A DNA stretch of 64,000 nt from Berberis thunbergii (taxonomy: Eukaryota; Streptophyta; Magnoliopsida; Ranunculales; Berberidaceae), in the NCBI GenBank assembly GCA_003290165.1, contig QNQO01006987.1, positions 434,001 to 498,000 of the forward strand, given 5' to 3'. Under the pieces are notes generated by a model that saw only the letters and a list, made by a program, of their open reading frames with translations, was not told the origin of the DNA and searched no databases. The position numbers and the translations under genes are program-made. This document shows positions 23,152 through 34,500 of this stretch, in pieces; position 1 is the first letter of the stretch, and each line of letters starts with the position of its first letter.

Positions 23152-23426
23152 TCAGAATAGCCCAAGAGAACTATCACTGTACTTTCTCCAACATGTGTAC
23201 TTAAATCAACTCTCGACTATTTCTACCTTTGAGGATATGTTATTTTTTCTAATCTGGTTTCTTATTTAGTTTTTGTCCATGTTAATTTGTGAGAATGTTA
23301 CTTTTTTCTAATCTGGTTTCTTATTTAGTTTTTGTCCATGTTAATTTGTGATAAATAATGTGCGCACTAATAATGAAACACATTAAACCTTCATGTAACT
23401 GGCAAAGGAGAATGTGGGATGCATGT
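23152..23426. other. psaN 3' flank
   Basis: Contains a direct duplication of ~57 bp: tttttctaatctggtttctt and the following bases occur twice, near 23240 and 23305. It likely covers the 3' UTR. No clear polyadenylation signal was fixed. Confidence 0.5.
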
Positions 23427-23496
23427 GCTTTTACCATTCTTGTTATGTTTGTTTTTGTTTTTCCATAATTTGTTCCCAGGAGCTTTTACCATCCTT
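23427..23496 (+). repeat. ~100-bp tandem repeat, left part
   Basis: Units begin ttttaccattcttgttatg and continue with tccataatttgttccc. The array resumes at 29594-29880 on the other side of the copia element. The copia element split one unit at ttttaccatcctt. Confidence 0.75.
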
Positions 23497-23733
23497 TGTT
23501 AACTTTCGTCTTCTGGACATGTGGCCCAATCACCTTATGGAGGTTACAATAATTGCTTGATGGAAGCAATTAATTGAATGGGAATACAAAAGAGTCTTCT
23601 TCATCACAAAGGCAAGAAGAGAAACTATCAATTGGGATTTACCGTCTTGTAATTGTATATCATGAATCCGAGTATGTCTTCAATTACAATATATGTATCA
23701 TGTTTTTCTTCCGCATTATGTTGAAATCTAACA
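23497..23733 (+). repeat. 5' LTR of copia element
   Basis: Starts tgttaactttcg and ends aaatctaaca. Matches 29313-29593 in order, including tcaattgggatttaccgtc, but lacks ~44 bp in its middle. Confidence 0.9.
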
Positions 23734-23734
23734 A

Positions 23735-23746
23735 TGGTATCAGAGC
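23735..23746 (+). promoter_or_regulatory. Primer-binding site, initiator tRNA-Met type
   Basis: TGGTATCAGAGC, one base after the LTR end, is complementary to the 3' end of plant initiator tRNA-Met. It is the usual copia primer site. Confidence 0.93.
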
Positions 23747-24880
23747 AATCTTACAAATTTGGGTTTAATCTGTTAGTTTTGATTCTTAAAATTTTTTTGA
23801 TGAAATCATGAATTTATATTGTTGGATTTGATGGAATCAATTACTAACCTGTCTTCCGGTTTGGCAGGATCCGTTCGGCAAGTCGCTGGCGTTGAATTTA
23901 GATGCTGCCATAACTCCCTTGACTTCCCTTCTCATAGTTGAATACTCTTCTTCTCGTCGTTTTCGTTCTCTGTTTACTTCTCTTTGTCGTGAAACTGAGA
24001 AGAAGTGATAAAAGAGGATGAAGGGTTTTGTTTATTGGGGCTTGTTTAATTTAGCCCATAATATATATATATAATGGATTTTAAATTACATTTTTTATAT
24101 GATTTACAACAATAAATCTTGTTACCCAGGTAAGTGATTCAACTTATTTATGACATGGTTACTAAAGTTAATGGTTTACCTTATTTAAAGTTTGTGCAAT
24201 ACATGTCTATAATGTATTTTTTTGTTATAATTGACCACAATTATTGAAGTTGAAAGGGGCATTATTGTTGTTATTACATATTGCATATTTAATGTAAATG
24301 CTTATGAATTAAAGATTAATTGTTAATATGCATGCAATTTTTCACTCGTGATATTTATGCAAAATTATTCTAATGACTTATTTTCTATATTAAGATACAG
24401 TTTGCTAGCCACCAAAGTGGCCCAACTAGAATGTGTTTAGAATATAAATTTATTAAAGATATCCTAACATTGATTCCTTTGTGATTAGTGATAAAAATAA
24501 TTTTAGCGACAAACAATTCTTTGATTATTAGAAAATTATGGTTTGCCCAAAGGTGCACCACCTTTTTACTGATCATTGAATTGGAGTGGGATAAATAGCG
24601 AGTGTTATTCATAAGGTTGGAGTGCTTACCCAAAGGAAGTATATTTATTTAATGTGTACACTTGACTATTTAGTCCTACAAGGTGACATGGAATATCATA
24701 ATAGCAAAAAATAACATGACATTATATTATTCCCAAAGGTACATCACTGTGATGTTATTCTTGATGTATATACATGTGCTTAAAATTATGAAATTCATAG
24801 CATTATATAATGAGCATATATATTTTTTCCATTATTGCAGCATAAATTCTCGTCCCTCTGCATTCGCATGCATCATCCAT
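23747..24880 (+). other. Long leader of copia element
   Basis: About 1.1 kb separates the primer site from gag, far longer than the usual leader. It is AT-rich, with an (AT)n run at ~24060-24074. A later insertion or unrelated sequence within it is likely, but no terminal repeats were recognised. Confidence 0.45.
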
Positions 24881-25662
24881 CCCTATGCTTAATGGCCTGA
24901 ATTTTTTAAACTGGAAAAAGAAGATCCACTTCACCCTTGGTGTTTTGAACCTTGATGTTGCTCTTAGGACTGAAAAACCTATTGCATCTTCCACACCAGC
25001 AGCGCTGATGAACAGGCAACATAAAATGCATGGGAAAGATTCAACAGATTAAGCCTTATGTTTATGCGTATGACAATATCAACCAACATCAAAACCACAC
25101 TTTCATCAACTAATAATGCCAAAGAGTTTCTCACTAATGTTGAAGAAAGTTTCAAGTCTACAGACAAGTCTCTTGCTGGGACTCTAATGGCTAGACTTAC
25201 CATGATGAAGTATGATGGTTCACGTGGTATGTATGAACATGTTCTTGAAATGACAAATTTGGCAGCTCAGCTTAAAACATTGGGAATGTTTGTGGATGAG
25301 TTTTTCTTCGTTCAATTTATCTTGAACTCCTTACCTCCTCAGTGTGGTTCATTTCAAATTAGCTATAACACTAGAAGGATAAGTGCAACGTTAATAAATT
25401 AAGTAGTATGCTTGTTCAAGAGGAGGCCAGGCTAAAGGCTATGAGACAAAACTCAATTCACATGGTTGCTCAAGAGGTTAAAAACAAACCGCGCAAGTTC
25501 AAAAGCTCTAAAGAAAAGGCTCATAAGAAAGATAATACTACCCAGAAAGGCCACAATCATCATAAGAAAATGAGCGTTAAGTGCAACTTTTGTAAGAAGT
25601 TTAAGCATTTTAAAAAACATTGTCTAAAAGAGGAAGGAATTGTTCAAAAGGAAAGGTATTGA
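24881..25662 (+). pseudogene. Copia gag with CCHC zinc knuckle, frameshifted
   Basis: Reads LNGLNFLNWKKKIHFTLGV, then AKEFLTNVEESFKSTDKSL, LEMTNLAAQLKTLGMFVDEF and FILNSLPPQCGSF, the typical copia gag (UBN2-type) order. It is followed by QEEARLKAMRQ and a zinc knuckle CNFCKKFKHFKKHC (CX2CX4HX4C) at ~25577-25618. A stop splits the frame at 25400, just before QEEARL. Would form the capsid in an active element. Confidence 0.88.
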
Positions 25663-25689
25663 TTCACTTTACGTATTTGAATCTCATCT

Positions 25690-26970
25690 TATTGAAGTTC
25701 CTTCTAATACTTGATGGATAGATTCAGAAGCTACCACTCATGTATCCAACACTTTGCAGCGATTCCTTACAACCCGAACCACTAACCTACAGGAGAAATT
25801 CATGTTCATGGGAAATCGAGACAAACTCCCATTGAAGCTATTGGCACTTATTGTTTGTTCTTGGATAGTGAACATTATGTAGATTTACTTGAAACTCTTT
25901 ATGTACATTAAGCTTTCAGAAATCTAATATCATTAGCTAAACTTGATATTGATGGTTACACTTTCAAGTTTGGGAATAAATGCTTTAGCTTATTTAAGAA
26001 AGGTTTATGTGTTGGTTCTGGTATTTTATGTGATGACTTGTATAAATTAAAACTTTTTTGCCTCACTATTTTCTCTACATACTTGTGTTGGTGCTAAACG
26101 TAGCCTTGATGAAAATTTCTCAAACTTGTGGCATAGAAGGTTGGGACACATCTCTCAAGATAGAATGCAAAAATTAGTAAATGATGAAATTCTTTAGAAT
26201 TTAGATTTTACTGATCTTGGTGTGTGCGTGGATTATTAAAGGTAAACAAACCAAGCGCGTAAAGAAATGTGCCACAAGGAGTAAGGAACCTCTTGAGATT
26301 GTTCATAAAGATATTTGTGGACATTTTGATGTTCAATCATTTGGTGGAGAAAAGTATTTTATCACCTTTATAGATGGTTTTTCATGTTATGGTTAATATA
26401 TTTGTTGAATGATAAATCTCAAGCAGTGAACTTTGTTGAACTATATATCCCTGAGGTTGAAAGACAGTTATATAAAAAAATGAAAATCATAAGGTCTGAT
26501 AGAGGTGGTGAATACTATCGTAAATATGGTGAATCAGGTAACGCTCAGACCCGTTTGCTAGACTTCTTGAAAGCAAAAGTATTTGTGCTCAATACACAAT
26601 GCCTGACACATCTCGGTAGAATGGCGTAGCTGAAAGAAGGAACTGTACTCTTATGGACATGGTTAGAAGTATGCTAAGCAACTCCTTATTACCCTTATCT
26701 TTGTGGGTGTGCATTAAGAACTGTTGTTTATTATAAACAGGGTTCCTAGTAAGTTAGGTCCTAAAACTCCTTTTGAGTTATGGATAGAAAGGAAACATAG
26801 TTTGAGACACTTGCAAGTTTGGGGTTGCCCAGTAGAAGTTAGAAAATACAATCCACATGAAAAGAAATTGGATTCAAGGACAATCAGTGGCTACTTTATT
26901 GGTTACCCTGAAAATTCCAAAGGGTATATGTTTTACTGTCCTAACCACAATACAATGATTGTATAAACCG
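25690..26970 (+). pseudogene. Copia protease and integrase, multiply broken
   Basis: The protease site reads DSEATTHV where active copies have DSGAT, so a key Gly is replaced by Glu. The integrase zinc region LWHRRLGHIS lies near 26120. The core includes IIRSDRGGEYY (~26490), and the C-terminal part includes PFELWIERKHSLRHLQVWGC, then EKKLDSRTISGYFIGYPENS (26724-26966). Stops and frame changes fall throughout, so the enzymes cannot be made. Confidence 0.85.
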
Positions 26971-27479
26971 GTAATACTAGATTCTGAAAATGGTGAAGTC
27001 ATTGGGAGTGATAAAACACAAAATGTGGCAATTAAAGAAGTTTGGGTACAAGTCTAATTCCCTACAACTTCAAACAAGATTGTTGTTCTCATGGTTGATA
27101 CTTGCCCAGTCAACCCACAACAACAAATTCTTGAGTCACCACTCATTGTTCCTACAGTTGTTGATCAATATAATGACTTAGAGCCACATGCACATGACTC
27201 TCCATTCCATGATGAGATTGTCGCAAATAATCAAATTGCAGCAAAACCACAAATAGCAGTGAGAAGATCTGAAAGGATCAGAAAGCTTACTATTTTTAAT
27301 GATCATGTGGTTTATCCCCAAGAATCTGATTATGATATTGGGACATCTAAATATCCGATTTCGTTTTCACAAGCCATGACAAGTGATAATTCTGAAAAAT
27401 GGATTGAAGTTATAAAAGATGAGTTGAACTCAACGGCATAAAATCACGTGTGGAAACTCGCTGAATTGCTCAAAGGATA

Positions 27480-28140
27480 CAAAAAGGTAGGTTGCAAATG
27501 AATTTTTAAGACCAAACGCGACTCAATTGGCAATATAGAATTATATAAAGCTAGGCTTGTGGCTAAAGGGTTCACTCAAATAGAAGGATTTGATTATAAA
27601 AAGACATTTTCTCTGATATCCTCGAAGGACTCGCTCAAAATTATCATGGCATTAGTTGCTCATTTTGATTTAAAGCTACACCAAATGGATGTGAAAACAA
27701 CGTTCATAAATGGAAGTTTAGATGAAAGTGTATATATGGTTCAACCTGGAAGATTCTTCATTGAAGGAAAAGAGCATTTGGCTTGCAAACTTAAGAAGTC
27801 AATCTATGGACTTAAGCAAGCTTCTCGACAATGGTACCTTAAGTTTAATGATACCATCACCTCCTTTTGATTTCATGAAAACATCATTTACCGATGTATT
27901 TATCTAAAGGTTAGTGGGAGTAAGTTCATATTTTTTATTTTGTATGTTGATGATATATTACTAACAAGCAGTGTCTTTGGATTATTGTATAATACCAAAG
28001 ACTTTCTCAGAACTTTGAAATTAAGGATATGGGTGAGGCAAATTACGTGCTTGGTATAGAAATATTTCGAGATCGTTCACGTGGATTGTTAGGTTTGTCT
28101 CAAAAAGCCTATATAGAAATAATTCTATAGAGATTTGGAG
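27480..28140 (+). pseudogene. Copia reverse transcriptase, frameshifted
   Basis: KARLVAKGFTQIEGFDYKKT, HFDLKLHQMDVKTTFINGSL and KKSIYGLKQASRQWYLKFN are classic copia RT blocks, in frame at 27559-27870. After a frame change the catalytic box appears as FILYVDDILLTSS (~27935-27975). Confidence 0.9.
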
Positions 28141-28921
28141 TGGCCAATTCCTCACCAAGCCCAGTTCCCATTCAGATAGGGGATAAGTTCAGTCTTATGC
28201 AATGTCCGAAAAATAAATGGGAACAGAAGAGGATGGAGAAAGTTCTTTATTCGTCTGCAGTTGGGAGCTTATTGTATGCTCAAACCTGCATAAGGCTATA
28301 TATCAGTTTTGCTACTGGTGTACTAAGCAGATATCATGAAAATCCAGGTTTTGATCATTGGAAAGCTGCAAAGAAAGTGATGAGATACCTTAAAGATATA
28401 AAGAATTACATGCTCACATATAGGAGATCAGAGAGTCTTGAGGTCATTGGCTGCATCAACTATGGAAGATGAATTTGTGGAAGAGCCATATCAGGTTTTG
28501 ATCATAAAGAAATCCAGGTGTACTTATTTTTTTATTGTTGGAAGAGCCATATCATGGAAATGTGGAAAAAAATCCATCATAGCTGCATCAACTATGGAAG
28601 TTGAATTTGTGGCATGCTATGAAGCCACCATTTAGAAATTTTATTTCAGGGCTAGAGATTATTGATACCATTCATAGGCTACTGAAAATTTATTGTGACA
28701 ACTCCACAACCATCATTTTCTCAAAAAGTAACAACTATTCTAAAGAAGCAAGGCACATGGATTTGAAATATCTTATTGTTAAAGATGAAGTTCGAAAACA
28801 AAGAGTGTTTATAGAGCAAATTAGTACTAACTCTATGGTTGCAAATCCATTAACCAAAGGACTATCTCCAAAGACATTTATGGAACATACCAACGGAATG
28901 GGTCTTGAGAGTAATCTTTGA
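28140..28921 (+). pseudogene. Copia RNase H and C-terminus, broken
   Basis: SAVGSLLYAQTCIRLYISFA and HWKAAKKVMRYLKDIKNYML are the connection. The RNase H end shows SWKCGKKSIIAASTMEVEF, IYCDNSTTIIFSKSN and ARHMDLKY. A ~40-bp segment is partly duplicated: gcatcaactatggaag occurs near 28452 and 28583. The final frame ends at 28921. Confidence 0.87.
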
Positions 28922-29298
28922 TTATACATAACAATATGTGATAGATTATGCTTTCTGCATGTTGATGTTCACGTTATATTTCACCTTTCGATATCATTTA
29001 TGTGTTTCTGATATATCTTGTCTTAACTTTTTATGTACATCGATGTGAATGAAATATGAGCAAGATTAATCTCTTGAATGATTGTAGAGACATCATGTGG
29101 ACTTTTATGAATCTCTCTTATTATGTTAAGTTGATTACTGATTTATAGTACATGGAAGGATTGATTAATAACATAAAACTGCCATGACTCATATTAGTAA
29201 TTTGTTTTCTTATGATATTGTAACCATTTGATCTTAGAGTCTTATGTGCGCAACTAAAGTATACTCATTAGACATGAATAATTCATTGTCGATATTGG

Positions 29299-29593
29299 GC
29301 CAAGTAGGAGAATGTTAACTTTTGGACATGTGGCCCGATCACCTTATGGATGTTACAATAATTGCTTAATGGAAACAGTTAATTGGAACGGAATACAAAA
29401 GGGACTGTCATCTCTCTGCCAATTGCCAATTCATGCAGTTTTTCTCCATCACAAAGGAATACATAAAGAAAGGCAAAAAATGATCTGTCAATTGGGATTT
29501 ACCGTCTTGTAATTGCGTATCATGGATCCAAGTATGTCTTCAATTACAATACATGTATCATGTTTTTCTTCTGCATTATGATGAAATCTAACA
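29299..29593 (+). repeat. Polypurine tract and 3' LTR of copia element
   Basis: The tract ccaagtaggagaa directly precedes the LTR start tgttaacttttgg at 29313. The LTR (281 bp) ends aaatctaaca at 29593, followed by the tcctt duplication. Confidence 0.9.
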
Positions 29594-29880
29594 TCCTTGT
29601 TATGTTTGTTTTGGTTTTTCCACAATTTGTTCCCGCTTGTAGCTGGCAACTCCTATATTAATCTACAATCAGCTTTTACCATTCTTGTCATGTTTCAGTT
29701 TTTCCTTAATTTGTTCCCGGTTGTAGCTGGCGACTACTATATTAATTTTCAATCAAAAAACTGGAAGTACTTGTGATTTTACCATTCTTGTTATGTTTGT
29801 TTCGGTTTTTTCTTAATTTGTTCCAAGCAACTCCTATATTGATTTACAATCAAAAGGGCCGAAGTACTAGACCAAGTATG
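29594..29880 (+). repeat. ~100-bp tandem repeat, right part
   Basis: Three further units contain ttttaccattcttgt and ttaatttgttcc, then aactcctatattaat and tacaatcaa. Together with 23427-23496 this makes about four units. Confidence 0.78.
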
Positions 29881-30155
29881 TTTTGGTACGAGTGAAAAAG
29901 TACCAATCTAACTAGGATATTCAGATCCTTATCACCTAGTGGCAAGTACAAATATGGGCAGGAAGAACAAACTCCGAGTAGGCTGATTCTACAAGTACAA
30001 GTACAGAGAGCGTAATTGTTCTATTTCTTCTCTTCTCCATCTCTTCTTTTCTGAGGGTATAGGTAATTCTTAATCAAGGAAATGTCCATATTATAGACAA
30101 CTATATTGCAAAAAATAATTAATAGTCTGTAAGTTGTCTAGCAAAGATATTTGAA
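29881..30155. other. Intergenic stretch
   Basis: No recognisable feature beyond a T/C-rich tract near 30020-30055. Confidence 0.5.
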
Positions 30156-30560
30156 CTATGCTTTACAGTTCAATCCAACAAATAAAAATCTAAAAAATTT
30201 ATGCATAAAAATGGAGGGCTCTACCAAGGATGTATCTTGTGCATCCCCTAAATGCATAGCATCAACTGGATTCCCTCTTACGTCATCCTCTTTCACTTCA
30301 ACCTCAAAGTAGATTCCAACGCTCCAAGCGCCTTTTCCCACGCATTCTCATCTTCAGTGACAATCCAAGCCCACAGACCATCACCCACAGCACAGATATC
30401 CCAGACGAGTCGTTCTAGGCGGTGAGGGAGGGGGTTTTGACCCCCACCCCATCCCCCTCGAGATTCACATGGGCACGCATCTCGAAGGGGGTGGAGGGTC
30501 ACACCCCCCTCCCTCGCCCGTTTCCTCGCCATTTAGAATCACCGATCCCAGACAGCTCAA
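30156..30560 (-). pseudogene. Unidentified exon-like ORF interrupted by a MITE
   Basis: The minus strand reads CAVGDGLWAWIVTEDENAWE followed by KALGALESTLRLK and a stop; an overlapping frame (30156-30341) gives GIYFEVEVKEDDVRGN. The Trp-rich, acidic composition looks protein-like, but I do not recognise a family. The MITE at 30407-30544 sits upstream in the same frame and breaks it. It may be a gene fragment or chance. Confidence 0.3.
30398..30553. mobile_element. MULE-type MITE with 9-bp target duplication, second copy
   Basis: The element is 30407-30544 (138 bp), flanked by a perfect 9-bp direct repeat, atcccagac (30398-30406 and 30545-30553). Terminal inverted repeats read GAGTCGTTCTAGGCGGTGAG on the left and CGGTGATTCTAAATGGCGAG on the right (inverted). 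The GC-rich body folds on itself. The right end (GGCGAGGAAACGGGCGAGGGAG) is related to the termini of the MITE at 7043-7210. Confidence 0.87.
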
Positions 30561-31319
30561 CTCAGCTCAATTCCCTAAATGCAATTTAATACTGATATTC
30601 ATGGCATATAGCACCAGGGCTAAAGATGCTAGCACTCCAGGCGCTTGACAGAACACCAAAACCACTTTGAACTCGAAACTGCAGACTCTAAAACAGAGAA
30701 AAAAGAGAGGTATCACCTATTATCAGGAGGCTCAAATCATTGAAGGTGTCGAGACCTCAACTACCCTGCTAACCATTTGTTAACCAAACAATCTCTTTGG
30801 CAAAAATAGTTGGATTTCTTTTCTCTTTGGAAAACTCAGGACATGATGTTATCTATCAGAAATCCAAACAATGATACTGGTACCAAGGAACCTAGGAAAA
30901 ATAGAGGAATAACCAGGAAACCAAAGAATTCCCCTACGGCCTACCACTCAAAAGGCTTCCCCCCAGCCAAAACCTCTTTTCCAACCTCATGCAGAGGTGG
31001 AAGAAGATACAAATCACATTGATGAAACCAGCATGCTTAAGAAGCATGATCCTAATTCCTATGGCAGCCAACAAAAAATTTGGAATTTGATTAAACAATG
31101 AAGGAAAATCATGTTATGAATCATGATCATAGAGACCGAAGGAAAGGGGGGAGAACAACAATTTAGCAAGAGAAACTGTGTCAATATTTTTTTAGAGAAG
31201 ATACTAAATTTATTGAAACCATTGTAACAAGATAAGAGACGATACAATGGACAAAAAAATACATAAATAATAATAACCAAGTACAACATAGATGAAGCTA
31301 CATGTCTAAACGCATGATC
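30561..31319. other. Intergenic stretch
   Basis: Short open frames only (30810-31022 plus, 31059-31289 minus), none with a recognisable motif. Confidence 0.45.
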
Positions 31320-32808
31320 CTAGCACAAAAAAAAAAAGGACCACCTGATCATTGACCACCTTAGACAACCCCAATCTTTCTCACACCTCTTCTTTTTCAT
31401 AAACGCCCTCCCAATGAAGCGCTCCCTCCCCAACACCAAGGAGGGACAATCCCAACTAGGGGTGGGCACGGAACGGATGGACCTCATTCCTATCTCATCC
31501 CGTTCATTTGGGATCGGGATGAATAGACTCATCCCGACCTCGTCTCATCCCAAACGGATTTGGGACGGGACGAGATCAACAGGCAATAAAAAAATTTGTT
31601 GTAAATGTGCCAAGAATGTGTTCATTTGTACAAGTTGCGGAGACCAATTTGCTGAAATTTTGATGAAAATTTTGTATACTTAACTTGCAGAGACTAATGG
31701 AAATAAGAGTCGAGCATTGGGCTTTCTAATAATGTGTCAAAGAAAGAAATACTCCAAGATGAAGTTTATAATTACAACCGTACAACATGTAAATAGTGGG
31801 AAATAGATGTTGGAAATAGGGGATGGACAAGTGTGAATGAGAGAGAATATGTTGATGATACAATCAAATGATCAATATGTATCTCAAACGATCAATATAT
31901 ATCTCATAATATGATCAATATTTAATCTAAAGAAATAATTACACTCCTAAAAATATATTTAAATTAATAATAATAAATATTTAAAAATCAATTTGAGACG
32001 GGACGGGATGAGCGGAATTGAAAATCTTCATCCCAATCCCATCCCACTCTAGATCGAGATGGGACGGGATCAGGATTGATCAATCTCAATAAAACCCCAA
32101 AAAATCAGGACGGGATCAGGATGGGATGCCCACCCCTAATCCCAACTCATCCTCCTCCACAAAATTTTCACTCACCGTATCTTTACAAAAATTAAACAAA
32201 TTCTTCAAAAACTATCTAGTTTATCTCCTACTCTGCAGCCCAGGGCTTCAATGTATGTCTCAGACTGCAGCAAGCATAAGAAAGGATAGCTTTGTCTCCA
32301 ACAAGATTGAAATCAAAGGAACCAGAAGCACTTCAATAAGGAAACAGATAGTTCTCCATCCAAATCAGAAAATAGAAAGACAAATTAATGGAGAAATTCA
32401 ACGTAAAGGAGAAGGCCCAAAGTGGGATGAAGGATGTAGGCAATGCATAAGACATTGAACATGTCAATTGTTAACATTGCTACTTGGAATATCAAGGGTC
32501 TTGATGATCCTACAAAGATGTGGAAAATTCAAGGACTTCCTTGCTTCTAGCAAGTTGAGATGATAGGCAAATCCAAACCTGAGAAACACTTTTTATGGAA
32601 AGACACCAAAGTTACCTTGTGGTTATGGGGTTCAACTTGGGACAAATTTTGAGAGAAATGAATCCTGATTTTTATTTGTATGTTTAGTTGTGAATCAATC
32701 ATACTTGATGTATACTTTTGCTGGTTACCCCCCAGTGGTTCTTTCCCCTTTCCCTGGATGCTACATTTTTTAATTAATACAATACTTTTTATATTGCTGA
32801 TTAAAAAA
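31320..32808 (+). pseudogene. LINE remnant: start of endonuclease, then 3' UTR with poly(A)
   Basis: At 32458-32540 the plus strand translates to SIVNIATWNIKGLDDPTK, the N-terminus of an L1-type endonuclease (WNxRGL). Within ~200 bp the sequence passes directly to an L1-like 3' end (gttaccccccagtggttctt, tggatgctac) closed by an A-run at 32802-32812. Most of ORF2 is therefore deleted. A hAT-like MITE (31457-32138) interrupts the upstream part. Upstream coding could be ORF1 or leader; I cannot tell. Confidence 0.65.
31449..32146. mobile_element. hAT-like MITE with 8-bp target duplication
   Basis: The element is 31457-32138 (682 bp), with exact terminal inverted repeats TAGGGGTGGGCA...TGCCCACCCCTA. 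A perfect 8-bp direct repeat, atcccaac, flanks it (31449-31456 and 32139-32146). The sub-terminal regions hold many cgggacggga / tcatcccg repeats in inverted arrangement, while the centre is AT-rich. The 8-bp duplication indicates hAT transposition. No transposase is encoded; a 70-codon minus frame inside is not meaningful. Confidence 0.9.
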
Positions 32809-32812
32809 AAAG

Positions 32813-34500
32813 ACAGGTGGAGAAAGGAGATAAGAGATTGACCAAGTAGGGTTGTTAGCATTGCTATTTGAACAGCAGGGTTGTCAGTAGTTCAAAAAAA
32901 TGCAAAGAAACCAAGGACTTTCGTTCTTCCCGTAAGTCTTATGGTATGTACCAACAAGACTATAATTCATCAAATACAATGTTGGATCCATAATTAGATA
33001 GACCCTGTCTGGCGTTGGCTTCGCTTCATAAAGCTTCCAGCAATCCTTAAGGTAGGGTGATATTCTTTGGAACCAAAGACAATATGAAAATATGAAGTTT
33101 CCATTGTTACTCAATCAGATCAAACCAAACACTTGTAAGTCAGCACAGCAATTGAGACAGCCAAAATAATAAATTGTGCCTACACCTAAAACCACAATCA
33201 TAAGATATAATCTTTATGCATGATATTAGCACTATAGCCACCAACTCGAGTTCCTTGGGTATTCTTGTCGTACTACAGCTGAAAAAAGGTAGGGAGAAGA
33301 CCCTAACAGAAATGGAAACTTTCAAGAGTGCCACAACCCAACAAATATTTGATATTAAAGCAGTATATGTACATCAACCTGCAATGACAGGGCAAGAGCA
33401 GATTCAGATAGTTGTTTTGGCAACGCAAGAAAACAGAAAAGTTCGCTAATGTAGTAGTTTTAGACCAATCATAAAGACTCACATGACCTTGTAGAACCTC
33501 GGGGCATGCTATATTTCTCAAAGACTAAGGGAGAAGCTAAAAAACTGGAAAGCAAAGCTGAAAGAAGGGAGCTTCAAGAGGGGTAGAAGCCATCCAAAAT
33601 GAAATTCCAACATCAAATGATGCGATCTCGAAAACGAGAACAATGACTTTTTCAATCAAGCTATCAAAGCTAGAAGCAACAAGTATTTAAAAGCTTACCC
33701 TGTCAAATGGCAACAACCCTTTGTAGGCTTGTAGGTTTGATGGTGGAGTGCTATCAAAATCAAGAGAGATCTAGGGCCTGAAGAGGATGAAAGAATGAAA
33801 AGAACATATGGCAAGAGTGTAATGCAACCAACCAAATTACATAAGATATGGTAAGCATTTCAAAGGTTGAATGCCATAAGTATGTCTCCATGACCTTCCC
33901 AACATAGTCTTATCTAAAGACTAAATGACTGACGTGAACGCTGACATTTCAAAGCTTTTCCATTGATGAGGAAGGTGTCCCTAGATTTACCTAAGAACAA
34001 CAAAACCCATACTTCCAATAATGTTACTCGATAGCAAATGTTCTGCCAAGGAGATTAACAAAAATCAAGGAGGATCATCCGCATATTGTTTCTCTTAATC
34101 GAATAGCCTCTGTTACTGAAAGCATTCCTGATAATGTCCTGGTTGCTCATGAGACCATTATAGGCTACAATAGAAGAAATCATATACCGTTATGGTGGAT
34201 ATCCAAAAGGCATGGGTTGTGACGATGGATACCTCTTAATGCTATGATTATGGGATATGATCTTATTCTCCATAACTCTCGACAAACTCAACTTTCTATC
34301 CATAATAGAATCCTCCCTCATTTGACATAAGTTCAATTTTCAGATTTGCTAATCTACTCTAGAAAGTCCCAACCACCAGATTCCGTAAGACTTTGGATAT
34401 ATTTTTGGGCTCCTAAGTCATAATGGAGTAAGAAGGTTGCATTGATTCAAAACCACCTATCCCAAAACCCAACAGTCCAATACTTCTACCAAACCTTCAC
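32813..34500 (+). pseudogene. Second degraded LINE (endonuclease start and RT pieces)
   Basis: Near 32850 a diverged endonuclease start appears (RVVSIAI). RT follows at ~33540-34200: LREKLKNWKAKL, then VLPRRLTKIKEDHPHIVSLN and DNVLVAHETIIGYNRR, the conserved L1 finger region. The stretch between (32930-33500) does not look like LINE and includes an unidentified minus-strand frame. Stops are frequent. Confidence 0.62.
32884..33114 (-). other. Unidentified exon-like minus-strand ORF
   Basis: This 76-codon frame contains CLWFQRISPYLKDCWKLYEA and PTLYLMNYSLVGTYHKTYG. The composition is protein-like and unlike LINE ORF2. It may be a host exon or fragment lying in antisense within the LINE remnant. 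No family was recognised and no splice structure was confirmed. Confidence 0.3.

Larger units (their letters stand above)
23497..29593 (+). mobile_element. Ty1/copia retrotransposon with 5-bp target duplication
   Basis: LTRs lie at 23497-23733 and 29313-29593, both starting TGTTAAC and ending CTAACA. The flanks are a perfect 5-bp repeat, tcctt (23492-23496 and 29594-29598). A primer-binding site for initiator tRNA-Met follows the 5' LTR, and a purine tract precedes the 3' LTR. Domains appear in copia order: gag, protease, integrase, RT, RNase H. The 5' LTR is 44 bp shorter than the 3' LTR because of internal deletion. Numerous stops and frameshifts make it defective. It inserted in a tandem repeat downstream of psaN. 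Confidence 0.94.
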
